From positions 1 through 43,947 of the forward strand of contig CANRFN010000039.1 in NCBI GenBank assembly GCA_947629915.1: DNA of 43,947 bases, given 5' to 3'. The translations under genes were made by a program, and so were the position numbers. The notes under the pieces were generated by a model. That model was not told the origin of the DNA, ran no database searches, and saw only the letters and a program-made list of their open reading frames with translations. Below are positions 16,901 through 25,600 of this stretch, piece by piece. The first letter of the stretch is position 1; every line of letters starts with the position of its first letter. The DNA comes from an uncultured Oscillospiraceae bacterium. Its GTDB lineage: Bacteria > Bacillota > Clostridia > Oscillospirales > Oscillospiraceae.

Positions 16901-17511
16901 TCGCCGGCGTCCCGTCCGAAGACGATGATGGCGGCATCTTTGTAGTCCCCGATGTCTGCGGCGTTGTACTCGCTCACCGGGACCTCGTTCACGGTGGTGC
17001 CTTGACCCTCATAGCTGGAGACCACGTTGCCGCCGGGGGTCTTCTCCGGAGAGTAGTTGGCCTCCATGTCCTTGTAGAACTGGACCATGGTGGGGTTCAC
17101 TTCAAAGCCGTTGGCTGTCATGGCATCGGCCAGGGGAACCACGTTGGCGGCATCAATGAGCTCGCCCATGGAGCCGCCGAACTGCATCTTCTCCCCGCTG
17201 CGCATGCCGAACAGGGTTACCTTCTTGCCGGAGATGGCAGGGGTGCCCTTCAGGGCCACGGTGCCCTCGGCGGCGAGGCGGGTGTTGATGGCGATCTCCG
17301 CATCGATGAGGGCGGAGCCGCTCTCAAAGTCCGCGGTGAAGCGGTAGTCTGCGGGGTCTTCGCTGCGCTCAATGCTGGTATCAGTGATCCCCAGCAGTTC
17401 ATTGACCTTGTTGGCCCAGCTGTTGGCCACGCCGGCCACCACCTGGAGCAACACCAACAGCGCCAGAAAGATCGCTGCGAGGCCGCGGAACACGTTGCTG
17501 CGTTTTTTCAT
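10906..17511 (-). CDS. Giant permuted GH3 glycosidase with six central membrane segments and nine extracellular repeats
   Basis: The product is 2201 residues, about 2.5 times a usual GH3. In order: a signal anchor (7-28); the GH3 alpha/beta-sandwich domain first (about 93-333); an FnIII-like domain (about 405-538); then the TIM-barrel-like module (about 658-973) with TKHFAFND (Lys818-His819) and nucleophile Asp897 in VITDS. Six hydrophobic helices follow at about 977-1003, 1017-1037, 1049-1073, 1081-1100, 1123-1145 and 1167-1188. Then come two 160-residue repeats (1212-1536) and seven 91-95-residue repeats to the end. Basic loops (RARKENK, KMPKQFWTK, KDKEKKSSK) alternate to the inside, placing both GH3 and repeats outside the cell. 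The swapped GH3 domain order is known from Ruminococcus albus and Butyrivibrio enzymes. The ATG at 17511 has GAGG 5 bases upstream and gives a clean signal anchor. It heads the GH3-GH5-GPH operon. Confidence 0.8.
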   Translation of the reverse strand: MKKRSNVFRGLAAIFLALLVLLQVVAGVANSWANKVNELLGITDTSIERSEDPADYRFTADFESGSALIDAEIAINTRLAAEGTVALKGTPAISGKKVTLFGMRSGEKMQFGGSMGELIDAANVVPLADAMTANGFEVNPTMVQFYKDMEANYSPEKTPGGNVVSSYEGQGTTVNEVPVSEYNAADIGDYKDAAIIVFGRDAGESCCFYPGLNGLSNPSEFSNSPTGNILSLSNEERDLLNWVKGQGFSKIVVLLNSGTSMEIDELKKDDAVSSILWIGNPGAYGTYGIAKLLSGEVLPSGHLPDTFAVNSAKSPAAQNLGIYNFANAADIETTNNNALRSSWYLVESEGIYTGYKYYETRYFDSVLNQGNATNAAHGETANGSGTWSYDNEVSYTFGYGLEGSTFSEEITNINVDWTGETDSTVTVKVTNTGSVAAKHAVQLYVSVPYTDSDKQNKVEKSAIQLVGYAKTGEASENSYADVVLLDPGASEEVTIPFNAQDISSYDMSYEHDGVSGAYLLSAGDYWFATGNGAHDAVQAVLKAAYPDVAGTLQPTGAVKSEHLDKEIYRTESNGVTIQNQLTGSDLNSWNTDATVTYLSRTDWAGTFPTSVDTLTATQDMITYLRNATYDAAAALANYDGPTEFTYGADNGVKAVDLVGLDYDDPKYDELLDEMTLEDLCNQYIAFLEEIDYIALPKEMPADSPLGIIGMIGQRTKGSIYEMTEEDPSYGHHTNVYVSAPVVAATFAPKLQQEEGRLVANDALMAGYSIWYGPGMNLHRTPYNGRNVGYYSEDAVLCGNTSLNVHKGLNGKGLVTNTKHFAFNDQETNRDGIAVFLSEQAARENELRGFQIPIRAGELKGLMTAFNRIGVTHVGAHTGLMMGILRGEWAFNGYVITDSVKSAQYFLPRECLLAGNNQMLGGSNNGTIWKFTADDVKDDPVIQNALRESFHTKLYYLVNSVLLNGMTPDTEAGGGEVWWVVMFRIGGGLCLVAFVVFFVLFILRARKENKANWNGFEITADIVALILTIVGTVLFAMSYTTGYYTFGQMQSGVIASLLGGAIVCEVLAIAFIAKMPKQFWTKFLVFVIVGCLAGAVGLILGDRVEGIGNCIVTDYDSGHGGEEAIYMSLAGAILMLISIVYCAIGSFSKGKDAAPAKDKEKKSSKGLVRNVAFGVTAAAVLLAVLIPTYNLTKKNPAGTPGGPGGEGGTPAAGGTYTISFNQNNGNLEGAPKYQFLGADNLGIASVDARLYVDVSLTLDGNGGYKLYSESYCVEAGKRAEVGDDTGLGSNYNMTAEGSYVTNEDGTVTTSVPTHAVLVLEFDTYSQQMKGALGLDINGTSEDGTYDSDSEPAVLDFVPETVWTLSGSSIVSYRDANVGGTYSVSFNQNNGNLDAMGADQFLGGAIGGICQADSRLFIDMTLTLDGANYDLFVESYCIEAGKRAEIGDDTGLGMVLTMHASGPYTDNGDGTYTTAKPTHAAFEMRFDTYSQQMKDATGVNVGGKTDDGLYDSDSEPAVLDMVPETIWTLADGAIVSYQQPDSSEQEGPEGGETTPAAGVTFTSDDGGTTLTFSADGTYTFAMPSMEGVQESGTYTYESGVLTVTNGNDVSVTAEGDPLVFHYVSAMSDQLVGDFTIPAADLEAGLAGGGEATASTTITSDDGATSMTFNSDGTYVFAFPDYNIEDPGTWTYEGGVLTVINSTGTEQVADGDPMKLHYVSGVSDQLTGDFTIAASDLSFESAAGGSTTITSDDGATNITFNADGTYVFAFPDYGVEDAGTWTYEGGVLTVINSTGAEQVADGDPMKLHYVSGVSEQLTGDFTIAASDLSFESAAGGSATIASDDGATSMTFNADGTYVFAFPDYNIEDPGTWTYEGGVLTVINSTGTEQVADGDPMKLHYVSGVSDQLTGDFTIAAADLSFESGSGSGAADVEVASDDGATKLTLKGDGTYVFAFPDYGVEDAGTWTYEDGVLTVTNANGTAMTAEGDPLKLHYVSSMSDALTGDFTIEASALAGDTAAGAPVAADVEVASDDGATKLTLKGDGTYVFAFPDYGVEDAGTWTYEGGVLTVTNANGLACTADGDPLKLHYVSSMSDALTGDFTIEASALAGDTAAGAPVAADVEVASDDGATKLTLKGDGTYVFAFPDYGVEDPGTWTYENGVLTVTNANGVAATAEGDPLKLHYVSSMSDALTGDFTIPAADLA
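10909..12846 (-). repeat. Seven tandem 91-95-codon repeats in the GH3 C-terminus
   Basis: Each unit has SDDGAT, then DGTYVFAFPDY, GTWTYEGGVLTV, DGDPLKLHYVS and LTGDFTI. The shared ATGGTGAA/ATGGTAAA landmark on the plus strand falls at 10928, 11213, 11498, 11780, 12053, 12326 and 12611. Spacings are 285, 285, 282, 273, 273 and 285 bases. The three C-terminal units (285-base period) are nearly alike, the next three (273-base period) form a second near-identical group, and the first is the most diverged. The alternating strands suggest small beta-rich domains. Confidence 0.9.
12904..13878 (-). repeat. Two ~160-codon repeats after the membrane domain of GH3
   Basis: Both copies run from GGTY(T/S)(I/V)SFNQNNGNL, through EAGKRAE(V/I)GDDTGLG and FDTYSQQMK, to YDSDSEPAVLD and VPET(V/I)WTL. 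They are roughly half identical by eye. No known domain was recognised; a carbohydrate-binding beta-sandwich is a guess. Confidence 0.85.
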
Positions 17512-17942
17512 GCTATCCTCTGTCCTTTCCATTCTTTCGTCTGATCTTACCGAAACTTTGGAGCACCTTCACAAGGAAGTGCTTCCTAGGTGCAAGAAAG
17601 ATATCAAATATGCTGCAGTTTTGCAAGTACCAAGACGAAAACGGCGGATTTTGGACGAGTATAGCATCAGCCGGTGCAAAGGTTGGAAAGGCGTTCCGTC
17701 TAATCGCACAAAAACGCCCTGACGGGTTTGTGCAACTCGCTGTCCTATCAGTTTTCGGGCTGAGAGGGGACAGCGGGCAGCACCCCGGCTGATGTGCTGG
17801 AGTGGTGGTGAAGTTTGTAGCATTAATTTTCAAAAACTTCGGAATTTAGAAAGCTTATAGCATGGATGTTGAAAAAAGATGCGGAGAAGCGGTGGGTAGG
17901 GCGTCCAAGCCCCTGAATTCCCAGGCAGCAACCCCCAGATGA
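17512..17942. other. Intergenic leader region upstream of GH3
   Basis: No gene is recognised in these 430 bases. AT-rich blocks at 17560-17645 and 17815-17880 resemble the block before the second DUF4143 ATPase (19385-19480), sharing AGGTGCAA-, TGCAAGT- and CGAAAACGGC-like words. The first block holds the candidate promoter. Confidence 0.5.
17598..17626 (-). promoter_or_regulatory. Candidate promoter of the GH3-GH5-GPH operon
   Basis: On the minus strand, TTGCAA (17626-17621) and TATCTT (17603-17598) are 17 bases apart, about 85 bases before the GH3 start. The hexamers are only moderately close to consensus, so this is tentative. Confidence 0.4.
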
Positions 17943-17974
17943 TAAAAAACAGGGCGGCCGCATGGGCCGCCCTG
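17943..17974 (-). terminator. Intrinsic terminator of the frameshifted DUF4143 gene
   Basis: On the minus strand the stem CAGGGCGGCC with its complement and a five-base loop (17950-17974) is followed by TTTTTT. It lies about 55 bases after the stop at 18029. The same arms recur at 19530-19554. Confidence 0.85.
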
Positions 17975-18028
17975 CTGAATAATCAGATAGACTTCAGGGG
18001 GACAGCGCAATACGCGATCCCCCTGAGA

Positions 18029-19344
18029 TCAGTCCTCCAACAGGAAATCTGTGAGGCGGATGATCTTGATGCCGTCCTGCGTCACGGGGTTATCACAGGT
18101 CCTCGCGACAACCACCTTCTCATAGTTGTCCCGGATCATCCGCAGTGGCGCCAGTTCCCGCTCCCGCGTTGCCGGCTCGTTCATGGACTCCGCGGCTTGG
18201 ATATAGCGCTTGTCTGTAGCCGTGGTGGCGATGAAATCCACCTCCATGCTGCCCACCTTCCCGATGGCTACATCGTACCCCCGGCGGAGCAGCTCCAGGT
18301 ACACTACGTTCTCGATGGTGGAGCCCATGTGCACGTCTTGGAATCCTAACAGGCAGTTGCGCAGGCCGAGATCCGCGATGTAGAACTTGCCCAAGGTCTT
18401 CAACGTCTCTCTGCCCTTGATATCGTAGCGTTTGACCTCACAGAACACATAGGCCTCCAGCAAGGCGGTCACATAGGCCTGGACCGTCTGAATGGCCGGT
18501 TTTTCCGGTCTTCCTCCAGCCAGCCCTCCTGCACCAGTGCGTCCCCTATGGTGGAGACAGAGGTGCTTCTGCCGATGTTGTCCGCCAGGAACGCGGCGAT
18601 CTTCCGCAGCAACTTTGCATCGGTGATCTGTCTCTGTCCCCGCCGGTATTCCCGCTCCAGAATATCCCGTACGACAACGGAAGAGTATGCGCCGTCCAAC
18701 ATCGCAAAGGCCTTATCCAGGTCCAATCCCACATCGGCGATGCCCGGCATCCCGCCAAATTTCAAGTATGCGTCCAGAAGCGCTTGCGGATCTCCGGGCT
18801 CGTTGCTGCTATCTGAAATTTGCCATCGCAACACACCGGCAGTGGTCCTGTTCTCCCGCACCGCATAGCCGTGGAAGTCCAGGAACTCCTTGAAAGACAG
18901 CGGCAGCATCTTGATCTCAACATAGCGCCCGGCCAGGTACGTGGCGTACTCGGAGGACAGCAGGGAGGCATTGGAGGCAGTAACGTAGATATCGGCGTTG
19001 AACTCCACACGGAAGGCGTTCACCGCGTCCTGCCACCGGTCCACCGTCTGGATCTCGTCCAGGAACAGATAGCACCGCCCGTTCTCCGGCAGGCGTTCTT
19101 TCACGTAGTAGTACAGCTGCTCGGCGGTCTTACACTGCAACTCCATGGACTCGCAATTCAGTGCAATGATCTGTCCTTCCTTTACGCCGCTCTCCCGCAG
19201 ATGCCTTGCCATCAGGCGGAGCAGGCTGGACTTGCCGCACCGGCGGATGCCCGTGATCACCTTGACTGTCTCCGTGTCCTGGAACGCGATGAGGCGGTTC
19301 AGGTACAGGTCCCGGTTTTTCAGTTCGCCTGGCTTCTTTTCCAT
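18029..19344 (-). pseudogene. DUF4143 AAA-type ATPase interrupted by a one-base frameshift
   Basis: Two overlapping frames together give a normal DUF4143 ATPase of about 438 residues. The first part (19344 to about 18504) has Walker A GIRRCGKSS, an intact Walker B LFLDEIQ, LSSEYATYLAGRYVEI and a winged-helix segment. The second part (about 18500 to 18029) has YVTALLEAYVFCEVKRYDIKG, IADLGLRNCLLG, ENVVYLELLRRGYDV and the nuclease-like EVDFIATT. The frames meet at a run of five A (plus strand T at 18500-18504). A sixth A would restore DRKKPAIQTVQAYVTALLEAY without a break. The ATG at 19344 follows GAGAGGTGA. The lesion could be real, a slippage site or a sequencing error. Its Walker B is normal, unlike that of the intact copy at 6818. 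Confidence 0.85.
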
Positions 19345-19362
19345 GGTGCTCACCTCTCACTC

Positions 19363-19391
19363 AGAATACCACACCTGCCGCAAAAATCCAA
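19363..19391 (-). promoter_or_regulatory. Promoter of the second DUF4143 ATPase
   Basis: On the minus strand, TTGGAT (19391-19386) and TATTCT (19368-19363) are spaced 17 bases, about 20 bases before the start codon. The same TATTCT with 17-base spacing occurs before galM. Confidence 0.55.
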
Positions 19392-19529
19392 GTTTTTAGC
19401 ATTGAGGTGCAAAAACTTTCAAAAAGCGAAGGTTTGTATTATGCAAGTTCAAATTTCGGCGAAAACGGCAGTTTGTGCAACAAACTGCACATCCTACGAT
19501 TGCCATGGCACTGACCCCAGCCGATAAAT

Positions 19530-19554
19530 CAGGGCGGCCGCGTGGGCCGCCCTG
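19530..19554 (-). terminator. Hairpin downstream of the Cna_B adhesin, second of a pair
   Basis: The arms CAGGGCGGCC and GGCCGCCCTG around a GCGTG loop are the same as those at 17950-17974. On the minus strand GATTTATC follows, a weak U-tract. Confidence 0.5.
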
Positions 19555-19563
19555 CAAAACGGT

Positions 19564-19596
19564 GCGCCGGCGGGGCTTTTACAGCCCCGCCGGCGC
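19564..19596 (-). terminator. Terminator-like hairpin of the Cna_B adhesin gene
   Basis: A 14-bp stem (GCGCCGGCGGGGCT with complement) closes a five-base loop, about 50 bases after the stop at 19644. ACCGTTTTG follows on the minus strand. Together with the next hairpin it forms a tandem terminator. Confidence 0.65.
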
Positions 19597-19643
19597 GGAT
19601 CCTCTTATCTCTCTTTACAATTCTCTCACCTTAGGTCTTTTGC

Positions 19644-22600
19644 TCAGTCTCTCTTCTTTCTCTTCCCCTGGGTGCTGAGGTTCGCCAATTCGAAGAAGGA
19701 GGCCACAAACAGCACCAGCCAAACGCCTAGCAGAGCATTTTCACCGGTGTTCGGCGGGGCCTGGTCCTTCGGAACTTCCTCATCCGGGATATCTTCTGGG
19801 GGCTGATCCTCCGGGTTGGCAGGCATGTTGGGTTTCTCGCTGAGCGGGGGATTGTCGTCCGGGAGATCCACAGGCGGCTCATCTTCGGGAACGTTTGGTA
19901 CCGTCTGGGGATTATCACTCAACGGGGGATTGTCGTCCGGAATATCTACCGGCGGCTCATCCGCGGGGGTGTTTGGCTCCGTTGGGGGATTCTCACTCAG
20001 CGGCGGATTCACGTCTGGGATGTTGGCAGCTGGCTCATCTACGGAAGGATTGTTCTCCGGCGGCTGCGGTTCATTGGGATTCTCGCTGATGGGTGGATTG
20101 TTCGCATTGTCGTTCGGGTTCTCTGGGTTCTCATTCAGCGGTGGGTTCTCATCCGGGATGTTGACCGGCGGCTCATTCGGAGTGGACGGGGTGTTCGGGG
20201 TAGGAGGTGTATTGGGGGTAGGGACGGGTGCAGGAGTAGGTATTGGGCTCGGTGTGTTCTCAGGTACAGGCGTAGGCGGCACCGATGGAGGCGGTGTCGG
20301 TATGGGCGTTGCGGGGGTCGGGGTAGGTGTAGCCGAAGTTGGGGTTGGGGTTGCTGGGGTAGGATCTTCCGGCGCCGGGGTATTCTCTACCGGTGTTGAC
20401 GGAGGCGGAGTGGTCTGAACCGGCGGCGGTGTAGACTCAGCCGGATCGTCCGGATCCTCTACTGGCCCGTCTGTGCGCTCATAGTAGAGCTCCAGTTTGT
20501 ATGTCACTCCAGGTTCCTTTAATTTGACGCTGTCCACAATACTATCTCCGAAATTCTCGTAGGCGTAGGTATAGTCGTTACCGTCATAGACAAGCCAGTC
20601 ATCCTGCTCGGGATCGAAGTTGACTGTGCTGCCATCGCTCTTCTTGGCGGTAACGGTCTGGCCCTTGCTTCCCTTCCGGACCTCTACCAGTATGATCTCA
20701 TCTGTGATATCGTCTGGCCGTCCATCGGTGTAATGGGTAACGTAGTGCGCTACCACTTCGTATTGATACACATCGGTGTGGTCATAGGTGTTTATCAGGT
20801 CATAACTGCCATTGGTACCGCCAGATACCTTGTAGTGATCATCGCCGTAAGTGATGTTGCCATTATTGTCGGCACCAACTTCCTTGACGGTGTAAACGAT
20901 CTCATGGCCGTCACCAGGCAGTGCATATTTCTTCAGATTCTCCCACTTGTAGGCCCAAGTGCCGCCCGCACCAGGTGTCACTTCTTTTGGGCTGCCCTGG
21001 GCAGTGCCATCGGCATGGAGTTGGACTCTGATGGTCGCAGGCGGTTTTACGCTGCCATCTGAAGGCAGGTTCGTCCATGCCTTCTTCCCGCTGATCTCGA
21101 TCGGTTTTTGCTGTACGGTGTTTGTGACCTTACCATCATTGATTGTGACATCATAGGTCAGACCATCAATAGTGGCTTGCTCTCCGTTTGTCACATAGGT
21201 ACCGTCCTCGGCTTTCTCTTTGACGTAGTATCGCCACAGATTGCCCATGGGATCATACTTTGCAAGGCCGGAGCATGTATGCGTAGCTGTACCATTTTCA
21301 AAGTTTGTGAGAGTTAAGTTAGAGACAAGATTGTCTCCAGGATACCCGTCACTCGTACGGAACAGGCCCAGCGTGACTTTGTGGCTCCTGTCGGGACCGA
21401 TCCAAGTCTTCGAAACAGTAAAGGTTATGCTGCCGTTGTCATCAAGGACATTGTTGATGACTCCCAGGTAGGGACCCGTGGAGTCAAGAACAGTATATCC
21501 CTCAACATTCTCCTCTTCTTTGACGCTATATTCGTATACGGTCTCGTAATCTTCGCTGTACAGCGGCAAATTCTCAAATGTGTGATGCCAGTCGTTTCTC
21601 TCATTCAGAGTAGCCGATTGACCACTCTGCTTCACGCCATTTCTGTATAAGCAGACCGTGATGGTATCAGGTCTGGTATTGCCGGCATTGTTGCCGTCCA
21701 CCCAGATCTTCGTCACTGGGATGTCCACGGTAGGGATTTCCAGTGTGTTGGTGATCGTATAGGCTATTTCGTCCTCCAGGCCATCATCGGCATATGCAAC
21801 ACTGTACCTCGCGCCATCCGCACCATGTACAGACCCATCGTTCTCCGTTTGCTCTCGAACTGTGTATTGATACGGCAGCCAAGTGTTCGGATCATAACGG
21901 TCCAGGGGAGGCCAGGTGTACGTCCAGCCCTTCTCGTTACTCAGAGTCACAGGATCACCGCAGGGCTCATTATCCCGGTAGAGTTGGATCTGTACGCCAT
22001 CAGGGCGGGTTTCCAGTGCATTATTGCCGTCCACCCACACCTTGTTTACAGTCAGCGAGACATCAGTACGCTGTTTCAGGGTGTTAGTGATTTCGGTTCC
22101 AGTGCCAGTGTTCCTATAAGAAACGGTGTAGCTGTCCTTGCCTGCAGCAAGATTTCCACTTTCGGGAATCGCGGATCCGTTGGCATCCAGCTCTTTCACT
22201 GTGTAGGTGAATATCTGATCGTCTGTGACAGCAGGCAGATCCGTCCAGGTGTAGGTCCACCTGTTTTCTCTGTTGAGTGTCTGGATATACTCTGCACCTT
22301 CCATGGGCTTGCCGTTCTGCAGCAGCTGCACCCTAACCCCTTCCGGTCTGGTGTGGCTGGCATCTTTCCCATCATCCCAGACTTTCCAGACGCTGAACTG
22401 GGTTGTCTCCTTGGCGGAGTTTGTTATGGTGTAACTGAAATTGGCGCTTTCATCGGTGTCATCGGAAATCGACACAGAGAGATGTTTTCCGCCGAGTTCA
22501 ATTGCACCGCTCGCTGCACCGACCTCTTCAACGGTATAGTTGTACTCAACGCCATTCGCATCGTATCTGTCCAGTTCTTCCCAGGTTTTTGTCCAATTGT

Positions 22601-25600
22601 CTTCGATACCATCGAGAGTAACTGGATCTCCGCATGCTTCACCATTCTGGTAGAGCTGCACTGTCACTTCAGGATAGTCGTTCGTATCCACAGCATTCTC
22701 GATATCGATTACCTGTACATCCGGTTCCAACTTATAGAAGAAGTTGTTGGGAACCTCCCAATCCTTTTTGACTGTGACATTGACTTTGCCGGTACGGGTA
22801 TTGATGAAGTCGTTGCTGGTCTCTCCATAGGTAAGCTCATACCCCTCAGGAACAGCTTCAGTTACCGAATAGCTGATTTCATTGTACTCCTCATCAAACA
22901 GAGGGAACTCCTTCTCAATGGTCCACTGACCTTTCTCATCGGGAGTAACTTCATACTCTTGGGCTATAGATTTACCTGTCACCGTCACGATAACTTTGAT
23001 ACTCTCTGGATGCTGATCTCCACCCGTTTTCCAGGTTTTCGTGCCGGAAATCTGCATAGTGGGGAGCTCTATAGTATTGCGAACAATGTAGTTGGTGCTA
23101 TCCTTGTCTATGTCAATGATTTCAATATTGTATGTGTGGTCATTGACCACCACAACGTTGTTTTTCACCAACCTGTCGCCGACCGCTAGCTCCCTAACTG
23201 TATAGGTAAACTCAGTGCTGCCTTCGCTACCGGGAACTTCGATAGTATCTTTCCATTTGTTTGCACTGCTCAGTTCTACACTCCAGACCATTCCGGTCTC
23301 TTGATCATTCTTAAACTGATAAACCTTAGCTATAACAGTAGTTTTTTCATAGTCTGCTACTGGGCCATGCCATTCCTTTTGAATGGTAATAGTCTTATTG
23401 CTGTCGGTTCGCTCGTTGGTGATGGTGAATGTATAGGAACCATCGGTACCTCTATTGCAAACAGGCTGCTCATTCATTTCATAACCAGCCGGGATCTTGA
23501 CCTCTTTCACTTCGTAGGTAATCTCCCTGCCGTTTTCCACGTCCACGGTGGGCAAGCCATAAACGGTTTTGGTCCAATGATCAGCGGCTGTCAGTGTAAT
23601 TGGATCAATTTTAGTCTTCACTGAGTCTATGCATTTGTAGATCTCTACCGTGACTTGCGCATCCCCTGCGGGTACCTTGTTCTCTTTCCAGACCTTCTTC
23701 ACTGTAATGCTGGTAGGTTTCGGGTCCAGTTTGTTGCTGATAGTGAAGTTGTCCACTAACTCCACGTCCAAATCAGTAGCAGCGACTTCAGCTTTACCAT
23801 TCTTGTCCACTTTGACAGTAGCCAATGCTCCATTGGGTCGCACATATCCCTCTGGAGCATTGGTTTCAGTCAGGTAATAAGTGTGGCCTGCCGGAACTTC
23901 TTTGAATGTAAATCGACCATTTGCATCAGAGGCAGCTATCTTATCAGCGATTGTTCTCCCGCATGCGCAACTTTCGTGGATCAGTTTGAACACAGCATCG
24001 GAGAGCTGCCTCTTTTTATTCTCAAACGCCACCTTGGTGAAGTTCACATCAGCGACCTTCTCCACCTTCAGCACACCGTTGTTGTCGTGCGTGACAGTGA
24101 CCTTACCATCAGGATTCTTTTCTTGATGGTCAGCTGGTTTGCCACCTGGATTGATAGAATTGCCACTGGAGGTATCCTTGGGGGTGTCCCATTTGCTACC
24201 GGTGGCGGTCTCATAGTAGCTCGTATTGGGAGTGAATGTAGTGCTAGCGCTGGCGTTACTGTAGTAAGGATCGCCACTATCTGTGTCCTCTACCGGCCAA
24301 TTCCCCCAACCTTGGTTCAGCTTTACACTGTAGGTAAAGCTGATAGGAGACTTACTCCCACCATTGTCGATCTGAACGGGCACCAGGGACTCCGGAATAG
24401 TAACAGTGATAGTCTGTATACTGTCATTTCCGGTCATGGTAGCCGGTTTCACACTCACAGCAATACCGTTCAGATTCACTGTCTGACCGTAGGCATTGAT
24501 CACGGTTCGGTTTGGGCCAGTGCCCATACCGTTATTCAGTGTGATTGTCAATTCATTGAGACTGTCATTCCCATCCGCCGGCTGAAAAGCGCTTGCATCC
24601 AGCCTAATCGTGCTGAGATCAACGTGCATTCCTGAACCGATGGTGTCTGTGTAAGTCACATTTGTGCTGGGCTGTACTGGGTGAACAGGAATTACGTAGT
24701 CTACACTACTACTATATGCTGCTTTAAAAACATCTTTAATATTCTTAACCGCCTGCTCGCCGCTATCCAGATAGCTGGCCACATGTGCCCCATTTTCATT
24801 TCCGAGCCACGTTTTGATGTTATTGTCAATATCAGTTCTAACATCGTTGCTTGGTCGCGAAATAGTATACTGCTTTTTATTGTATGATGTATTTCCGTAA
24901 TGATAATCATACGTGAACTTCAAGTCTTTTTGTTCCGAGTTTATCCATTCGAAATAGTCTTTCCACGCTTGGTCTGCCCACCAGGTATTCCACCTGGCAT
25001 TTCTGACGGCCATTTTCTTAGCATCGTCACCAGTATCATTTTCATTGGCCTCGTTATTCACTATTTCCAAGTAGGCATTGCCATCAAATCCAACCACTTT
25101 TGAGCTGTCCTTTATCCGATCTCGATCCACTTCTGTACCCGTACCATGAGCCCAGTTTCCCCCTTGAAAGCGAGTATCTGGATGAAAGATGATTGCACTT
25201 CTGAGCCATTCCATAACACTGGTATTATTTTTCGGTTCGTTCTCACCGATATCCATGGCAATTGCCGATATATTGAAATCAGTGCCGCTATAAGTCTTTT
25301 GCACCTGGGCCTTATAATAAGCTGCTGTCATAAGAGTTGCTAGAAGAATTGCGGTAGTCTCCTCACCCGCAAACTTCTCCTCGCCAGCATTGTCTGGTTT
25401 CAAATTATTTCTATAGTTGTAGTTGTCAGCAGTGATAGTTTTCTTTTGCCCTTTAGGGCCAGCTTGATCATCATCGTCAATTGCGTAGGTGGGGTTCTTC
25501 TGAAACTTTGAAAACCCTACAGGAGTGCTCGTCTCAGACAGACCCCACGGATCGCCAGTTAGTATGTTAGTAGCTCCGCCATCAGTCATCAGAACCAGAG

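Noticed and set aside
19760..20460. CRISPR-like tandem repeat
   Set aside because: The repeats are in-frame proline-rich codons of the adhesin stalk, not identical repeats with unique spacers.
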